Positions 1 through 7,997 of a stretch of 64,000 nucleotides of DNA are shown here, in pieces. How positions within the stretch are numbered: position 1 is the first letter of the stretch; every line of letters starts with the position of its first letter. Under the pieces are notes generated by a model. That model had not been told where the DNA came from. It saw nothing but the letters and a program-made list of their open reading frames with translations, and did not search any database. Source of the stretch: Pelagibius litoralis (GTDB lineage: Bacteria > Pseudomonadota > Alphaproteobacteria > Kiloniellales > Kiloniellaceae); the NCBI RefSeq assembly GCF_011683915.1, contig NZ_JAAQPH010000002.1, positions 124,001 through 188,000 of the forward strand, given 5' to 3'. Position numbers and translations under genes: made by a program.

Positions 1-759
1 TCCGAAAACACTGGCGGCGAACTGCTGGCTGCGGGCAAAGAGCGATTCGCGCAGGACCGGAACCGGCGGCACCTGGATCAGCCCCACCTGCGGATTCGCA
101 TCCATGCGCCGGACCAGCTGAACCAGGCACTGGCCGGACATGATGCTGTCGGCGTCGAGGACGATCATATAGTCGTAGAGGTAGCCCCATGACTCGCAGA
201 AATCGGCGATGTTGCCGCTCTTTCGGGCAAGATTCTTCGGTCGGTGCCGATAGTAGACGGGGAGCTTTCCGGCAAACTCGCGGTTCAGGCGGCTCCAGGC
301 CAGCTCCTCGGCCAGCCAGACTTCCGGATCGGTGCTGTCGCTCAGGATGAACAGATCAAAGCGGCCTTCGGCGCTGCATTGCAACAGCGACTGCAGGGTT
401 GCTTGAAGCCCGGCAAGCACACGCTCGGGATCTTCGTTGTAGACCGGCATCACCAGGGCCGTTCTGGAAGCCGGCTGATCCGCTTGCGCTGCGGCTTTCA
501 TCGGTCCGTCGCCGCTGCACAGCCTGTGGCCGTGGCGGCCGATGAGGTGTAGGACAAAGCCCGCGCAGGACGTCCAGAAAGCGGTGGTGATCCAGGCAAA
601 GAGCAGCCCGAAGAGGGCCAGGATACCGAGCTCCAGAATTGAAAAGCCTTCGGCCGCCAGAATCGTTCCCAGAACCAGGACGGCGCCCGTCGTGGAAGCC
701 GTTACCAGGCTGAACAGTATTGCCCGGCGTATTCGGGGCAGGCGGGAAGTCAGGTTCAT
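1..759 (-). CDS. opgH: Glucans biosynthesis glucosyltransferase H, N-terminal part (cut by window edge)
   Basis: Inner-membrane family-2 glycosyltransferase that polymerises beta-1,2-linked glucose from UDP-glucose for periplasmic glucans. About 253 codons are visible, starting at ATG 759-757. The N-terminus has two hydrophobic helices, at roughly residues 13-36 and 42-66. A GT-A domain follows, with MPVYNEDPERV near residue 92 and the metal/UDP motif VLDADS near residue 212. The catalytic C-terminus lies beyond position 1. The protein begins almost directly at the first helix. OpgH proteins normally carry a cytoplasmic N-terminal region with a proline-rich MPxQxL-type motif, and here a motif of that kind sits in the preceding ORF. 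The start is one base after that ORF's stop (TAAAATG), so translational coupling is likely. Confidence 0.9.
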   Translation of the reverse strand, partial: MNLTSRLPRIRRAILFSLVTASTTGAVLVLGTILAAEGFSILELGILALFGLLFAWITTAFWTSCAGFVLHLIGRHGHRLCSGDGPMKAAAQADQPASRTALVMPVYNEDPERVLAGLQATLQSLLQCSAEGRFDLFILSDSTDPEVWLAEELAWSRLNREFAGKLPVYYRHRPKNLARKSGNIADFCESWGYLYDYMIVLDADSIMSGQCLVQLVRRMDANPQVGLIQVPPVPVLRESLFARSQQFAASVFG

Positions 760-760
760 T

Positions 761-1249
761 TTAAGGGACAAAGACGACCGCCAGGCAACACAGGCTGATC
801 ATCACGCCCTGCGCAGGGCGCCAGATACTGGGTGATCCAAGCCAAGCCAACCGCGGGCGCCAGGTCGAAAGCGCCTGGGCCGGCATGGGGCGGCGGCTCG
901 GCAGGGGGCTTCCCCAGTTGGCTGTTCGGTCCAGTTGCGCCTTCAGGGGCTGCGGTACCGTGCCATAACCTTGTGCGATCCGGCCCCTGCAAAGCAGATC
1001 GGGCTGCACATCGATCTGGTGTTCGCCAGAAAGGACCGTATCGACGGCAGCGATCAGCGCCTGCCAGTCGGGTTTGCCGGATTGCGGAAGTTGATCCCGT
1101 AAGCTGTGGAGGACTGCCCTGGCAAGGCGGTGGCGCGCGGACTCGCCGTTTACACCAGCGGCCTGAAGGTAACGGTCGAGCCCGGTCAGAAGCCGCGCGC
1201 GTGCCATCTCATCGCCGCCGCTCGAGGAATCAGTCTGTTTTGCCGGCAT
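761..1249 (-). CDS. Unknown protein between opgG and opgH; possible detached OpgH N-terminal region
   Basis: This is a 162-residue ORF if started at ATG 1249, which overlaps the opgG stop as TGATG. An upstream in-frame ATG at 1276 would lie inside opgG. Residues 1-80 are polar and helical (ARLLTGLDRYLQAAGV is an example). The C-terminal third has LPSRRPMPAQAL, resembling the pre-membrane segment of full-length OpgH proteins, then a short hydrophobic stretch (GVMISLCCLAVVFVP) up to the stop. The reading frame of opgH is shifted by one relative to this ORF. I read it either as a separate small subunit or as the OpgH N-terminus split off by a frameshift. No family is recognised with confidence. 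Confidence 0.6.
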   Translation of the reverse strand: MPAKQTDSSSGGDEMARARLLTGLDRYLQAAGVNGESARHRLARAVLHSLRDQLPQSGKPDWQALIAAVDTVLSGEHQIDVQPDLLCRGRIAQGYGTVPQPLKAQLDRTANWGSPLPSRRPMPAQALSTWRPRLAWLGSPSIWRPAQGVMISLCCLAVVFVP

Positions 1250-2814
1250 CAACTGCGTTTCCAAAGATAGCTCCATGTCTCAGTCAGGGCGTGATCCTGG
1301 TCTTTCATAAAGGCGCGCAGCTCGACGGCCTCCCTGTCCTCGGGGTCGAGTTCGAAGAGGGCGATCCAGGTTCCGGTTGCTTCGTTCCTGCGGCTGTGCG
1401 GATTGAGAATCCGGCCGGCGGAGGCGCTGACCACCAGCTCGACGCCGCCCTCATCTGAAATCTGGGTCAAGGGCCCGCCGGCGAACTCCAGTGCGAAGCG
1501 CCGCCGTCCTGTTTCGGATCCGGCACCCTCCCGGGTTGCCAGGGCGCGGCCGGTATTCGGAAAGTCCGGGTATCCCTCGGCAAACCGCAGGCGATAGGCA
1601 AAGGGCCATTCCTGGCCGGGTTCAACGGGTTTCTCGGGCACCCAGAGCAGGGCGATATTGTCGTAGCGCTCCGCATCGCTGGGAATTTCGATCAACTGCA
1701 CGATACCGCTCCCCCAATCGCCCTGAGGTTCGATCCAGGCGCTGGGGCGCCTTTCGTAGTTGAGATCGAGATCCTGGTAGTGCCTTGTATCGCGGTCGCG
1801 CTGCAGCAGGCCGAAGCCACGCGGGCTTTCGTTCTGGAAGGAGCTGATCTGCAGCTCGTTGCGGTTGGTCAGCGGCCGCCAAATCCACTCGCCCCCCTTG
1901 GAGGCCATCAAGAGACCGTCGGAGTCGTGAACCTCGGGTCTGAGATCGTCCATCGGACGGGTGGAGTTTTCGCCATAGAGGAACATCGACGTCAGCGGCG
2001 CGATGCCGAGTTTCTCCACCGCCTGGCGGGTGAAAACGCTGGCGCGAACCTCCATCTTCGATTCCGCCCCGGGTGTCAGAGTGAACTGATAGGCGCCGGT
2101 GACGCTGATGCTGTCCAACAGGGCGAAGATCTCGATCGACTGCGCATCGGGTGTCGGCTTTTGGATCCAGAACTCTTTGAAGTAGGGGAACTCTTCCTTC
2201 TTTGAGAGGCCGGTATCGATGGCCAGGCCACGGGCCGAGAGTCCGAAGTGTTGGCCGGCGCCGAGCACACGGAAGTAACTGGCGCCCAGGAACACTGCCG
2301 CTTCGTCGAAGTGATCGCTTCGATTTAACGGGTGAAGAAGCCGGAAGCCGGCAAAGCCCAGATCCTCCGGCGCTCCGTCAATGTCGGTATTGGCATAGTC
2401 GAACAGTGTGGAAGAGTAAGGGATTGCCGAAACCTGCTGCCCATCGATGACACTGATCTTCACCTCCTGACGGAAGTACGAGCCACGATGGAAAAACTGC
2501 ATCTGGAAGGGCAACTGGTCGTCGCGCCAGATAGAGGCCTCCGGACGGAAGCGGATCGCGTGATACTGCTCCGGCGTGAGTTCACCCAGTTTTTCGGGCA
2601 GGGGTATGGAATCAACCGGCTCATGCGGCTGCGACGCCAGTTGGGCTGCCTTTGCGCGGAGTTGCGTGAGACTGAAGGGGCTGCCCGGCATGGCACGGTC
2701 CCATTGACCGGCAGCCGAAGCCTGGGCGGAAGAAAGCCCCAGTTGCGCCACACCCAGGGTGCTCGCGCTTATACCGGCAAGGAAAGTTCGCCGATCAACC
2801 TTTTGTATTGACAC
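1249..2814 (-). CDS. opgG: Periplasmic glucan biosynthesis protein OpgG/OpgD family, Tat-exported
   Basis: The 521-residue periplasmic protein belongs to the MdoG/OpgG family, which helps elongate, branch or release osmoregulated periplasmic glucans made by OpgH. The N-terminus has a twin-arginine signal (DRRTFLAG, Arg8-Arg9) followed by an alanine-rich hydrophobic stretch ending near residue 35. A Tat signal is more typical of the OpgD paralogue than of E. coli OpgG. The rest matches the two beta-sandwich domains of the family (FQMQFFHRGSYF, SYFRVLGAGQHFGLSARGLA, EFPYFKEFWIQKP). It is first in the operon opgG-orf-opgH. The TatABC genes needed for its export are in the same window at 52.1-53.8 kb. 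Confidence 0.93.
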   Translation of the reverse strand: MSIQKVDRRTFLAGISASTLGVAQLGLSSAQASAAGQWDRAMPGSPFSLTQLRAKAAQLASQPHEPVDSIPLPEKLGELTPEQYHAIRFRPEASIWRDDQLPFQMQFFHRGSYFRQEVKISVIDGQQVSAIPYSSTLFDYANTDIDGAPEDLGFAGFRLLHPLNRSDHFDEAAVFLGASYFRVLGAGQHFGLSARGLAIDTGLSKKEEFPYFKEFWIQKPTPDAQSIEIFALLDSISVTGAYQFTLTPGAESKMEVRASVFTRQAVEKLGIAPLTSMFLYGENSTRPMDDLRPEVHDSDGLLMASKGGEWIWRPLTNRNELQISSFQNESPRGFGLLQRDRDTRHYQDLDLNYERRPSAWIEPQGDWGSGIVQLIEIPSDAERYDNIALLWVPEKPVEPGQEWPFAYRLRFAEGYPDFPNTGRALATREGAGSETGRRRFALEFAGGPLTQISDEGGVELVVSASAGRILNPHSRRNEATGTWIALFELDPEDREAVELRAFMKDQDHALTETWSYLWKRS

Positions 2815-3156
2815 GCCTTCCTCTCAAATCCAGGCAGCCGAAAAACAGACCGTCCGGCCTCTGGAAGTTGCGGCAACAGTAGCTTGGCGGTCGAATTTGA
2901 TCACACGCCTCTCCCCTTGCCCGGGTTTTTGTTGTTGGTCTCTACCGTCTATAGACCGGGCAACCCCTGGTCATATTCCAAGGGTTGATAGGTGTCGGTC
3001 AAAGTTACTTCGCTATGATTTTGAAATTCTGGCCTTAGTGGCCGGATTGCATCGATAGACCGGGTATAAACGGCGGCTGTGGCGGCAAGGAAGAGTCAAG
3101 GAAGTGGCATCGCAGGGCGATTTTGCGACGGTTCGATTTCTTGTCTGATCACTTGT
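2815..3156. other. Intergenic region upstream of opgG
   Basis: No convincing gene was found in these 342 bases. The stretch should hold the opgG promoter on the minus strand. A weak candidate is TTGACC (3002-2997) with GAATAT (2978-2973), but the -10 match is poor. The decamer ATAGACCGGG occurs twice in direct orientation (2951-2960 and 3055-3064), which might be a regulatory site or chance. No terminator with a T-run is visible for the PRC-barrel gene that ends at 3157 facing away. Confidence 0.4.
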
Positions 3157-3636
3157 CTACTGCCAATCGTCGATTGAAATACCGTTGCTGTCGCCTTCAT
3201 AGGGTTCTCTCGCTTCCAGGTCGTCGGCAGTGAGCTTTCGGGTGCGCAGCAGGCGCGCCCGCGGGTCATAGTCGAGCTCGCCCCAGTTAATGGCGACGTC
3301 CTTGCGACCGATACCCAGAAAGCCGCCTTGGGCGATCACGACGAAGCGCAGCTTCGACGTGGCCTTGTCCAGAACGACATCGTCGACCTCGCCCAGCAGC
3401 TCGTTCTTGCGGTCCCAGAGGCTCATGCCCTGTATCTCGCGGGCAGTTTCCAGGTCGACGGATCCCGCAGTATTGGGCCCTGCGGCGTTGCCGGATGCGG
3501 GCGACGGGCTGGTTGGTTCTTGCTGGGCAAAGCTCGGCAACGACATAAGCCAAACCATCAGCATCGCGGCGAAGCCGGTTTTGAGCAGAATGCCGGTGTT
3601 GCGCGAAACGAATGAGTACGAACGAGGCGAGATCAC
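3157..3636 (-). CDS. Exported PRC-barrel domain protein
   Basis: This 159-residue protein is predicted to be periplasmic. I chose GTG 3636 because AGGAGG lies four bases upstream; an earlier GTG at 3675 is in frame. The N-terminus is basic, then a hydrophobic signal segment (LLKTGFAAMLMVWLMSLPSFAQQ region) with a likely cleavage after SFA. A Pro/Ser/Ala-rich spacer leads to a PRC-barrel domain (EIQGMSLWDRKNELLGEVDD, then KLRFVVIAQGGFLGIG and DVAINWGEL). PRC-barrel proteins of this type are common in alphaproteobacteria and their role is mostly unknown. The gene stands alone between opgG and the DUF481 gene, on the same strand as both. Confidence 0.8.
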   Translation of the reverse strand: MISPRSYSFVSRNTGILLKTGFAAMLMVWLMSLPSFAQQEPTSPSPASGNAAGPNTAGSVDLETAREIQGMSLWDRKNELLGEVDDVVLDKATSKLRFVVIAQGGFLGIGRKDVAINWGELDYDPRARLLRTRKLTADDLEAREPYEGDSNGISIDDWQ

Positions 3637-3743
3637 AAGTCCTCCTACGACAGCGAATCCAGATCGGTGAAGCACCTCTCTTTCTTGACCCCTATGAACG
3701 GAGATTATTCCGCGATAAGGCTCCGGATTTTCGTCGGCGGCCT

Positions 3744-4799
3744 TTAGAAGCCGTAGATCAGCGAGGCCTTGGTTGTCGTATCCAGCTCTTCGGTATCGTC
3801 CGGTACGGGGCTGCGGTAGTTCGCGATAAAAGAGAACTTGCCGGCCAGGCTGTCGATGATCTGCAGGGTCAGGCTGGTTTCGTTCTCTATTTCGCTGCGC
3901 TCGCGATCAAGACGGATCTCGGTGTCGTTCGCCAGGGTCGCCGTCTCGGAGATATTCCAGGCGAGGTCGTTGCTGATTCGCACACCGGGGGCTGTTTCCG
4001 TGCTGCCTCTGTCGCTCTTCTGGAAGACCCTCAGGCTCGGTCCGGCCGCCAGCGTCCACTCGAACGCCTCGTCGTCGATCAGCCTGATTCCCAGGCCGGT
4101 TGAAGAGGTGAACTCGTAGTCGAAGCCGCTGAAGCGGTCGTCGTCATAATGTGCCAGGCCATAGACGAAGGTGCGCTCCGTGAGATCGTAGTGCAGTTGG
4201 TATTCCGCTTCGAAAGCCTGTGCTTCGGTCTCGCTGCGGGTCCTGAGATAGTCGAAGGAGGCGCTGGCAAGATGTTTCCAGGGGGCGGCTTCATAAACCA
4301 CCTCGGCGCCGGCTGAAACCCCCGCATTCTCGGTGTTTCCGCTGCGCGCCACCCCACCCACGTCGATGTTTCCGGACCAGGGGCTTTTCTCTGCCTCGTC
4401 CTCCGGTCCGGGCGGTGTCTCGGCCGTTTGCCGGCCCGTAAGGGGCTCAACCGGCGCCTGTGATGGCACCACCAGGCCGGCCGAAGGAGCGCGCTCGTTC
4501 CGGCTTTCCAGGGCTGGATCAAAGAGCGCGGTGAGCATGAGTTCGGCGGCCCAATCCGGGCGTAGTGTCATGGCGTGGCGCAGGATCGTTTGCTTTTGAT
4601 CGGGGGCAGCGGCGATGGCGCTTCGCAACGCAGCGCTGAAGTCATTGATCTGTTGCCCCTCGGCTGCTGTCGAGATGGTTTGCCGTAGATCGTCTGGAAG
4701 AGAGTCTTGCGAGGCGTGGGCCGATGTGGTGATCAGGCTGGCGCCTGACGCTAGCGCCAACAGGACGCTCAGGCATTGTGGGGCCGCGAACATGGCCAC
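3744..4799 (-). CDS. DUF481-family outer-membrane protein
   Basis: The 351-residue protein has a signal peptide (cleavage likely after SAHA, residue 29). A helical region with an SAALRSAIAAAPDQK segment follows, then a Pro-rich linker (residues 105-138). The C-terminal beta-barrel (about 140-351) has alternating aromatic/polar strands such as SWSGN-type, FEAEYQLHYDLTERTFVYG and ASLIYGF, ending in phenylalanine as outer-membrane barrels do. DUF481 members (YdiY-like) include salt-stress-induced outer-membrane proteins. ATG 4799 and ATG 4793 are both possible starts. It is monocistronic as far as can be seen, and the function is unknown beyond an envelope role. Confidence 0.85.
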   Translation of the reverse strand: MAMFAAPQCLSVLLALASGASLITTSAHASQDSLPDDLRQTISTAAEGQQINDFSAALRSAIAAAPDQKQTILRHAMTLRPDWAAELMLTALFDPALESRNERAPSAGLVVPSQAPVEPLTGRQTAETPPGPEDEAEKSPWSGNIDVGGVARSGNTENAGVSAGAEVVYEAAPWKHLASASFDYLRTRSETEAQAFEAEYQLHYDLTERTFVYGLAHYDDDRFSGFDYEFTSSTGLGIRLIDDEAFEWTLAAGPSLRVFQKSDRGSTETAPGVRISNDLAWNISETATLANDTEIRLDRERSEIENETSLTLQIIDSLAGKFSFIANYRSPVPDDTEELDTTTKASLIYGF

Positions 4800-5246
4800 G
4801 GACTATAGGGACGAAGGGCGCGCCGATGCTGTGTCGCCTTTGTGTTGGATAGCCATATGCAGCGCGCTGACTGTTTTCCCGAATGGTCCTTAACATCCGG
4901 CTCGGCGATCGATTCACCGCTTCGAAAAAGCCGTCACGGCTTCTTGTTCGCCTGAAGCCAAACAGCTCTGCGAAGCGTGGTAGGCGAGCACAATACTGAT
5001 TGATGGATAGAGTCTCTGCTAACCTGTATTCGATGCCGATGAAGGTCGCTATAGCAACACTGCGAAGCGGCTTGACAAGTGTCGTGGTGCGGCAGGCACG
5101 ATGACTTCATCGGGTAGCGTTAAAGTTTTTGCGTGCCATTGCTTTAATACTGCTTCTCTTTTCTTGTCACTGATTGATCAAAGAGGCACAATTCGCCGCG
5201 CGGGGTGGCATCACCGGATTCGTTTTGACGTTAGGGGATTAGACAA
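4800..5246. other. Divergent intergenic region between DUF481 gene and H1-like gene
   Basis: There are 447 bases without a convincing gene; the short ORFs on both strands look like chance frames. The region must carry the promoter of the DUF481 gene leftward and of the lysine-rich protein rightward. I see an isolated TTGACA (5072-5077) with no good -10 at standard spacing, and an A/T-rich stretch at 5120-5190 just upstream of the H1-like gene. The palindrome TTGATCAA is at 5173-5180. No RNA gene was recognised. Confidence 0.35.
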
Positions 5247-5618
5247 TTGGCAACTACCAAGACTGCGAAGAAGAAGCCTGCGAAGAAGAAAGCGCCGGCG
5301 AAACGTGCGGCCGCCAAGAAGGCGACTGCTAAGAAAACAGCGCGCAAGACGACAGCGCGCAAGACCACTGCGAAGAAGAAGGTAGCCAAGAAGACGGCTG
5401 CCAAAAGGAAGCCCGCGGCTAAGAAGAAAGTCGCGAAGAAAAAGGTAGCGAAAAAGACCGCTGCCAAAAGGAAGCCCGCGGCTAAAAGGAAGGTCGCGAA
5501 AAAGAAAGTTGCTAAGAAAAAAGTCGCTAAGAAAAAAGTAGCGAAACGGAAGCCCGCGGCGAAGAAGAAGCCTGCGGCGAGAAAAAAAGTTGTGAGAAAA
5601 AAATCAGCTAGATCATAA
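5247..5618 (+). CDS. Lysine/alanine-rich histone H1-like DNA-binding protein
   Basis: This 123-residue, extremely basic protein is built almost entirely from Lys, Ala, Arg, Thr, Pro and Val. Tandem units of the [17 protein letters not shown] type resemble the C-terminal tail of eukaryotic H1, AlgP and bacterial Hc1-like proteins. Such tails bind DNA non-specifically and may compact the nucleoid. It starts at TTG 5247 with AGGGGA nine to fourteen bases upstream; there is no ATG near. No globular domain is visible. The internal repeats are near-identical at DNA level (for example AAGAAAAAAGT units), so length may vary between strains. A strong intrinsic terminator follows at 5686-5727. Confidence 0.8.
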   Translation: MATTKTAKKKPAKKKAPAKRAAAKKATAKKTARKTTARKTTAKKKVAKKTAAKRKPAAKKKVAKKKVAKKTAAKRKPAAKRKVAKKKVAKKKVAKKKVAKRKPAAKKKPAARKKVVRKKSARS

Positions 5619-5685
5619 CCTTACACCTCGCGCTGAGACGGTGCTTTGCCGTCTCGCTACCCAACCCGGTAAGAGTTATGATGAC

Positions 5686-5727
5686 AACGGCGATCGCTCC
5701 AGAAGCGGTCGCCGTTTTCTTTTTTTT
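5686..5727 (+). terminator. Rho-independent terminator after the H1-like gene
   Basis: A 12-13 bp stem (arm 5686-5698 AACGGCGATCGCT with arm 5704-5716 AGCGGTCGCCGTT, one G-T pair) and a 5-base loop are followed by TTTCTTTTTTT. A second short stem without a T-run (GAGACGG/CCGTCTC, 5635-5655) lies just upstream. Confidence 0.9.
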
Positions 5728-5838
5728 ATGGCCGAAGCGCGACACGAAGGAAGTCACCGCAGACGCCGTTCAGCGGCCTCGTCCCACAGTGAAGCGTGGT
5801 CCTCTATGACGATGGATTCGGGTCAAAGCGGACGGGCC

Positions 5839-6840
5839 TCAGCTTCCGCTTTCCTGTGGCTCTCGGCCGAAGATTGAGATCGCATCATGAAGATCCGGAA
5901 GGACGCGTTCGACCGCGTCTTCGCCTTCGGCAATGATCTCGTCGGCGCGGTCGAACTCGAACAATCCGACGTTGCCGAGGCGCGGCGTGATGTGAACGTC
6001 GGGGGGCTCGCCGGCGAGTCGGGAGCGCGAGATTCGGTCCTGGACGATGCCCAAAGCCGAAATCATCACCCCAAACATGCTCGGTTGACTCGGTTCGCGC
6101 CGAAAGATTCGACTCGCCAGCGCGCCGATACGCGATTTGATCGGGGCTTCCTCGCTTCCCTGAATCTCGCTCAGAAGGTCAAAGCCGGCGACGGTCGGGA
6201 CGGCGGAGCCTGCACGCCGTTCCTTGCCGATGATGTCGGCGTTAAGATTTACCGCGATGACCATCTGCGCGCCGAGGGCGCGGCAGACTGAAACGGGCAC
6301 CGGGTTCACGAGTGCGCCGTCGACCAGCCAGCGTTGATCGTGCTGCATGGGTTCGAAGATGCCGGGCAGCGAAAACGACGTGCGCATGGCATCGACCATG
6401 TCGCCGTTGCGCAGCCAGACCTCATGCCCGGTCACAAGGTCGGTCGCCACCGCCACGAAGGGCGTGGTGAGGTCTTCGATCTTCATGTCACCCAGTTCAT
6501 GGCGCATGGCATCGATAAGATGGCGGCCGCCGAGCATGCCGCCGTTACGCATACGAAAATCGATGTAGGAGATCATCCTCACTTTTGTGAGGGATCTTGC
6601 CCAGGCTTCCAGGGCTTCGGCCTTGCCGGCCAGATGGATGCCTCCGACGACCGCGCCTATGGAGGTGCCGACGATAACGTCCGGTTCGATACCGTAGCGA
6701 TTGAGGGCACGCAGCACGCCCAGATGCGCCCAGCCGCGCGCGACCCCACTGCCAAGAGCAAGGCCGATCTTCGGTCGCCACTGCGGTTCGGTTACCTGGA
6801 CCATGGTTAAATATATAGGGTTTCCACTTAAGCGAATCAT
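5839..6840 (-). CDS. Patatin-like phospholipase (RssA/NTE family)
   Basis: The 333-residue serine lipase has a patatin fold. The oxyanion-hole glycine segment is ALGSGVARGWAHLG (residues 28-41), the nucleophile elbow is GTSIG with Ser60, and the catalytic aspartate is Asp174 in VDGALVNPVPV. This gives a complete Ser-Asp dyad. Members hydrolyse phospholipids or lysophospholipids at the cytoplasmic membrane; the physiological substrate is not evident. ATG 6840 has AGGGA four bases upstream; ATG 6804 is an alternative that loses only a short leader. It is transcribed away from the metF operon. Confidence 0.9.
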   Translation of the reverse strand: MIRLSGNPIYLTMVQVTEPQWRPKIGLALGSGVARGWAHLGVLRALNRYGIEPDVIVGTSIGAVVGGIHLAGKAEALEAWARSLTKVRMISYIDFRMRNGGMLGGRHLIDAMRHELGDMKIEDLTTPFVAVATDLVTGHEVWLRNGDMVDAMRTSFSLPGIFEPMQHDQRWLVDGALVNPVPVSVCRALGAQMVIAVNLNADIIGKERRAGSAVPTVAGFDLLSEIQGSEEAPIKSRIGALASRIFRREPSQPSMFGVMISALGIVQDRISRSRLAGEPPDVHITPRLGNVGLFEFDRADEIIAEGEDAVERVLPDLHDAISIFGREPQESGS

Positions 6841-6948
6841 AATTCCCTGCCGCTGGACACGCGGCAGTGCAGAGGGGGGAAAGGCCCGGGACAGGCGCGG
6901 TACCCCTTCTGCGGGTGACGGTTTGGTGGGATCATCAAGTACTTAGCC

Positions 6949-6980
6949 TTGACATAACGATATCTTTATATCTTTATGAT
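6949..6980 (+). promoter_or_regulatory. Promoter and tandem ATATCTTT operator of the ArsR-metF-metH operon
   Basis: TTGACA (6949-6954) is a perfect -35. The next 20 bases contain two head-to-tail copies of ATATCTTT (6960-6967 and 6968-6975) running into TATGAT (6975-6980), so the repeats overlap the spacer and -10 region. That placement fits repression by the ArsR-type protein encoded 42 bases downstream. The operator assignment is inference from position and repeat structure. Confidence 0.6.
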
Positions 6981-7021
6981 GGCATCTCGCCTGTTGAACG
7001 CCTGTCCACCGGAGGAGCCAG

Positions 7022-7975
7022 ATGGACAACCTCTTAGCCGCCATGAAGGCCGCCGCCGAGCCAACCAGGCTGAGGCTTCTGGTGCTCTGTGCCCACGGCG
7101 ACCTGACGGTGTCCGACCTGGTGCAGATCCTCGGTCAGAGCCAGCCAAGGGTTTCGCGGCATCTGAGACTGCTCACCGAGGCCGGACTGCTGGATCGCAA
7201 CCGCGAAGGCAGCTGGGTCTACTACCGTCTTGCGCAGCAGGGGCCGACCGCCGGGCTCGCGCAGACACTGGTTGATTCGATTCCAGGCGAAGACCCGACG
7301 GTCGGACGGGATCTGGGCCGGCTGGAATCAGTGATGGCGGAGCGGGCGCGGCGGGCCGAGGATTACTTCCACCGGATGGCTGCGCGCTGGGATGAAGTCC
7401 GGGCGCTTTATGTACAGGACGACGAGGTCGAATCCCTGCTGCGCCAACTGATCTCACGCGAGAAGGTGTCGGACCTGCTCGATGTCGGCACGGGCACCGG
7501 CAGAATTCTCGAGATCCTGGCCGGGCAGGTGGAGCGCGCGGTCGGCATCGATCTCTCGCCGGACATGCTCATGATCGCCCGCTCAAAGCTGGAGCGGGCA
7601 AGATTACGCAACTGTGTGGTTCGCAAGGGCGACATGTACAACCTGCCGGCGGCGACCGGCAGCTTCGATGCGGTCACGGTCCATCAGGTCCTGCATTATG
7701 CGGAGCGCCCGGCCCAGGCGATTGAAGAGGCTGCGCGGGTTTTGCGGCCGGGCGGCAGGCTGTTCATCGTCGATTTTCAAGCCCACGCGCAGGACGTGCT
7801 GCGCGACGAGCACGAGCACCGCTGGTTGGGGTTTGAAGAGAACAGCATAGCGACCTGGCTGAAAGATGCCGGACTGGAGCCTGCGGAGAGCCGGCACCTG
7901 GCCGGCAATCCGCTGACCATTTCGATCTGGTCGGCGCGTCGGCAAGACGCCCCCGTCCGCTCGACCGCAGCATAG
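7022..7975 (+). CDS. ArsR-family regulator fused to a SAM-dependent methyltransferase
   Basis: This 317-residue two-domain protein has a winged helix-turn-helix at about residues 5-85 (LTVSDLVQILGQSQPRVSRH is the recognition region). A class I methyltransferase fold follows from about 130, with motif I DVGTGTGRILEIL starting at Asp154, then GIDLSPDMLMIARSK and the DAVTVHQVLHYAERP post-motif. I see no metal-binding CxC motif in the HTH domain, so it probably does not sense arsenic or zinc. Its position directly upstream of metF and metH suggests that the methyltransferase-like domain binds SAM or SAH and adjusts methionine-cycle expression. That role is inference. A GGAGG-type site (CCGGAGGAGCCAG) precedes ATG 7022. 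Confidence 0.85.
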   Translation: MDNLLAAMKAAAEPTRLRLLVLCAHGDLTVSDLVQILGQSQPRVSRHLRLLTEAGLLDRNREGSWVYYRLAQQGPTAGLAQTLVDSIPGEDPTVGRDLGRLESVMAERARRAEDYFHRMAARWDEVRALYVQDDEVESLLRQLISREKVSDLLDVGTGTGRILEILAGQVERAVGIDLSPDMLMIARSKLERARLRNCVVRKGDMYNLPAATGSFDAVTVHQVLHYAERPAQAIEEAARVLRPGGRLFIVDFQAHAQDVLRDEHEHRWLGFEENSIATWLKDAGLEPAESRHLAGNPLTISIWSARRQDAPVRSTAA

Positions 7976-7997
7976 CGCTAAATCAGAGAGAGAAATT

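Noticed and set aside
6841-7997. SAM or cobalamin riboswitch upstream of the metF-metH operon
   Set aside because: No recognisable SAM-I, SAM-II or cobalamin aptamer elements; leader between promoter and ATG is only about 40 bases.
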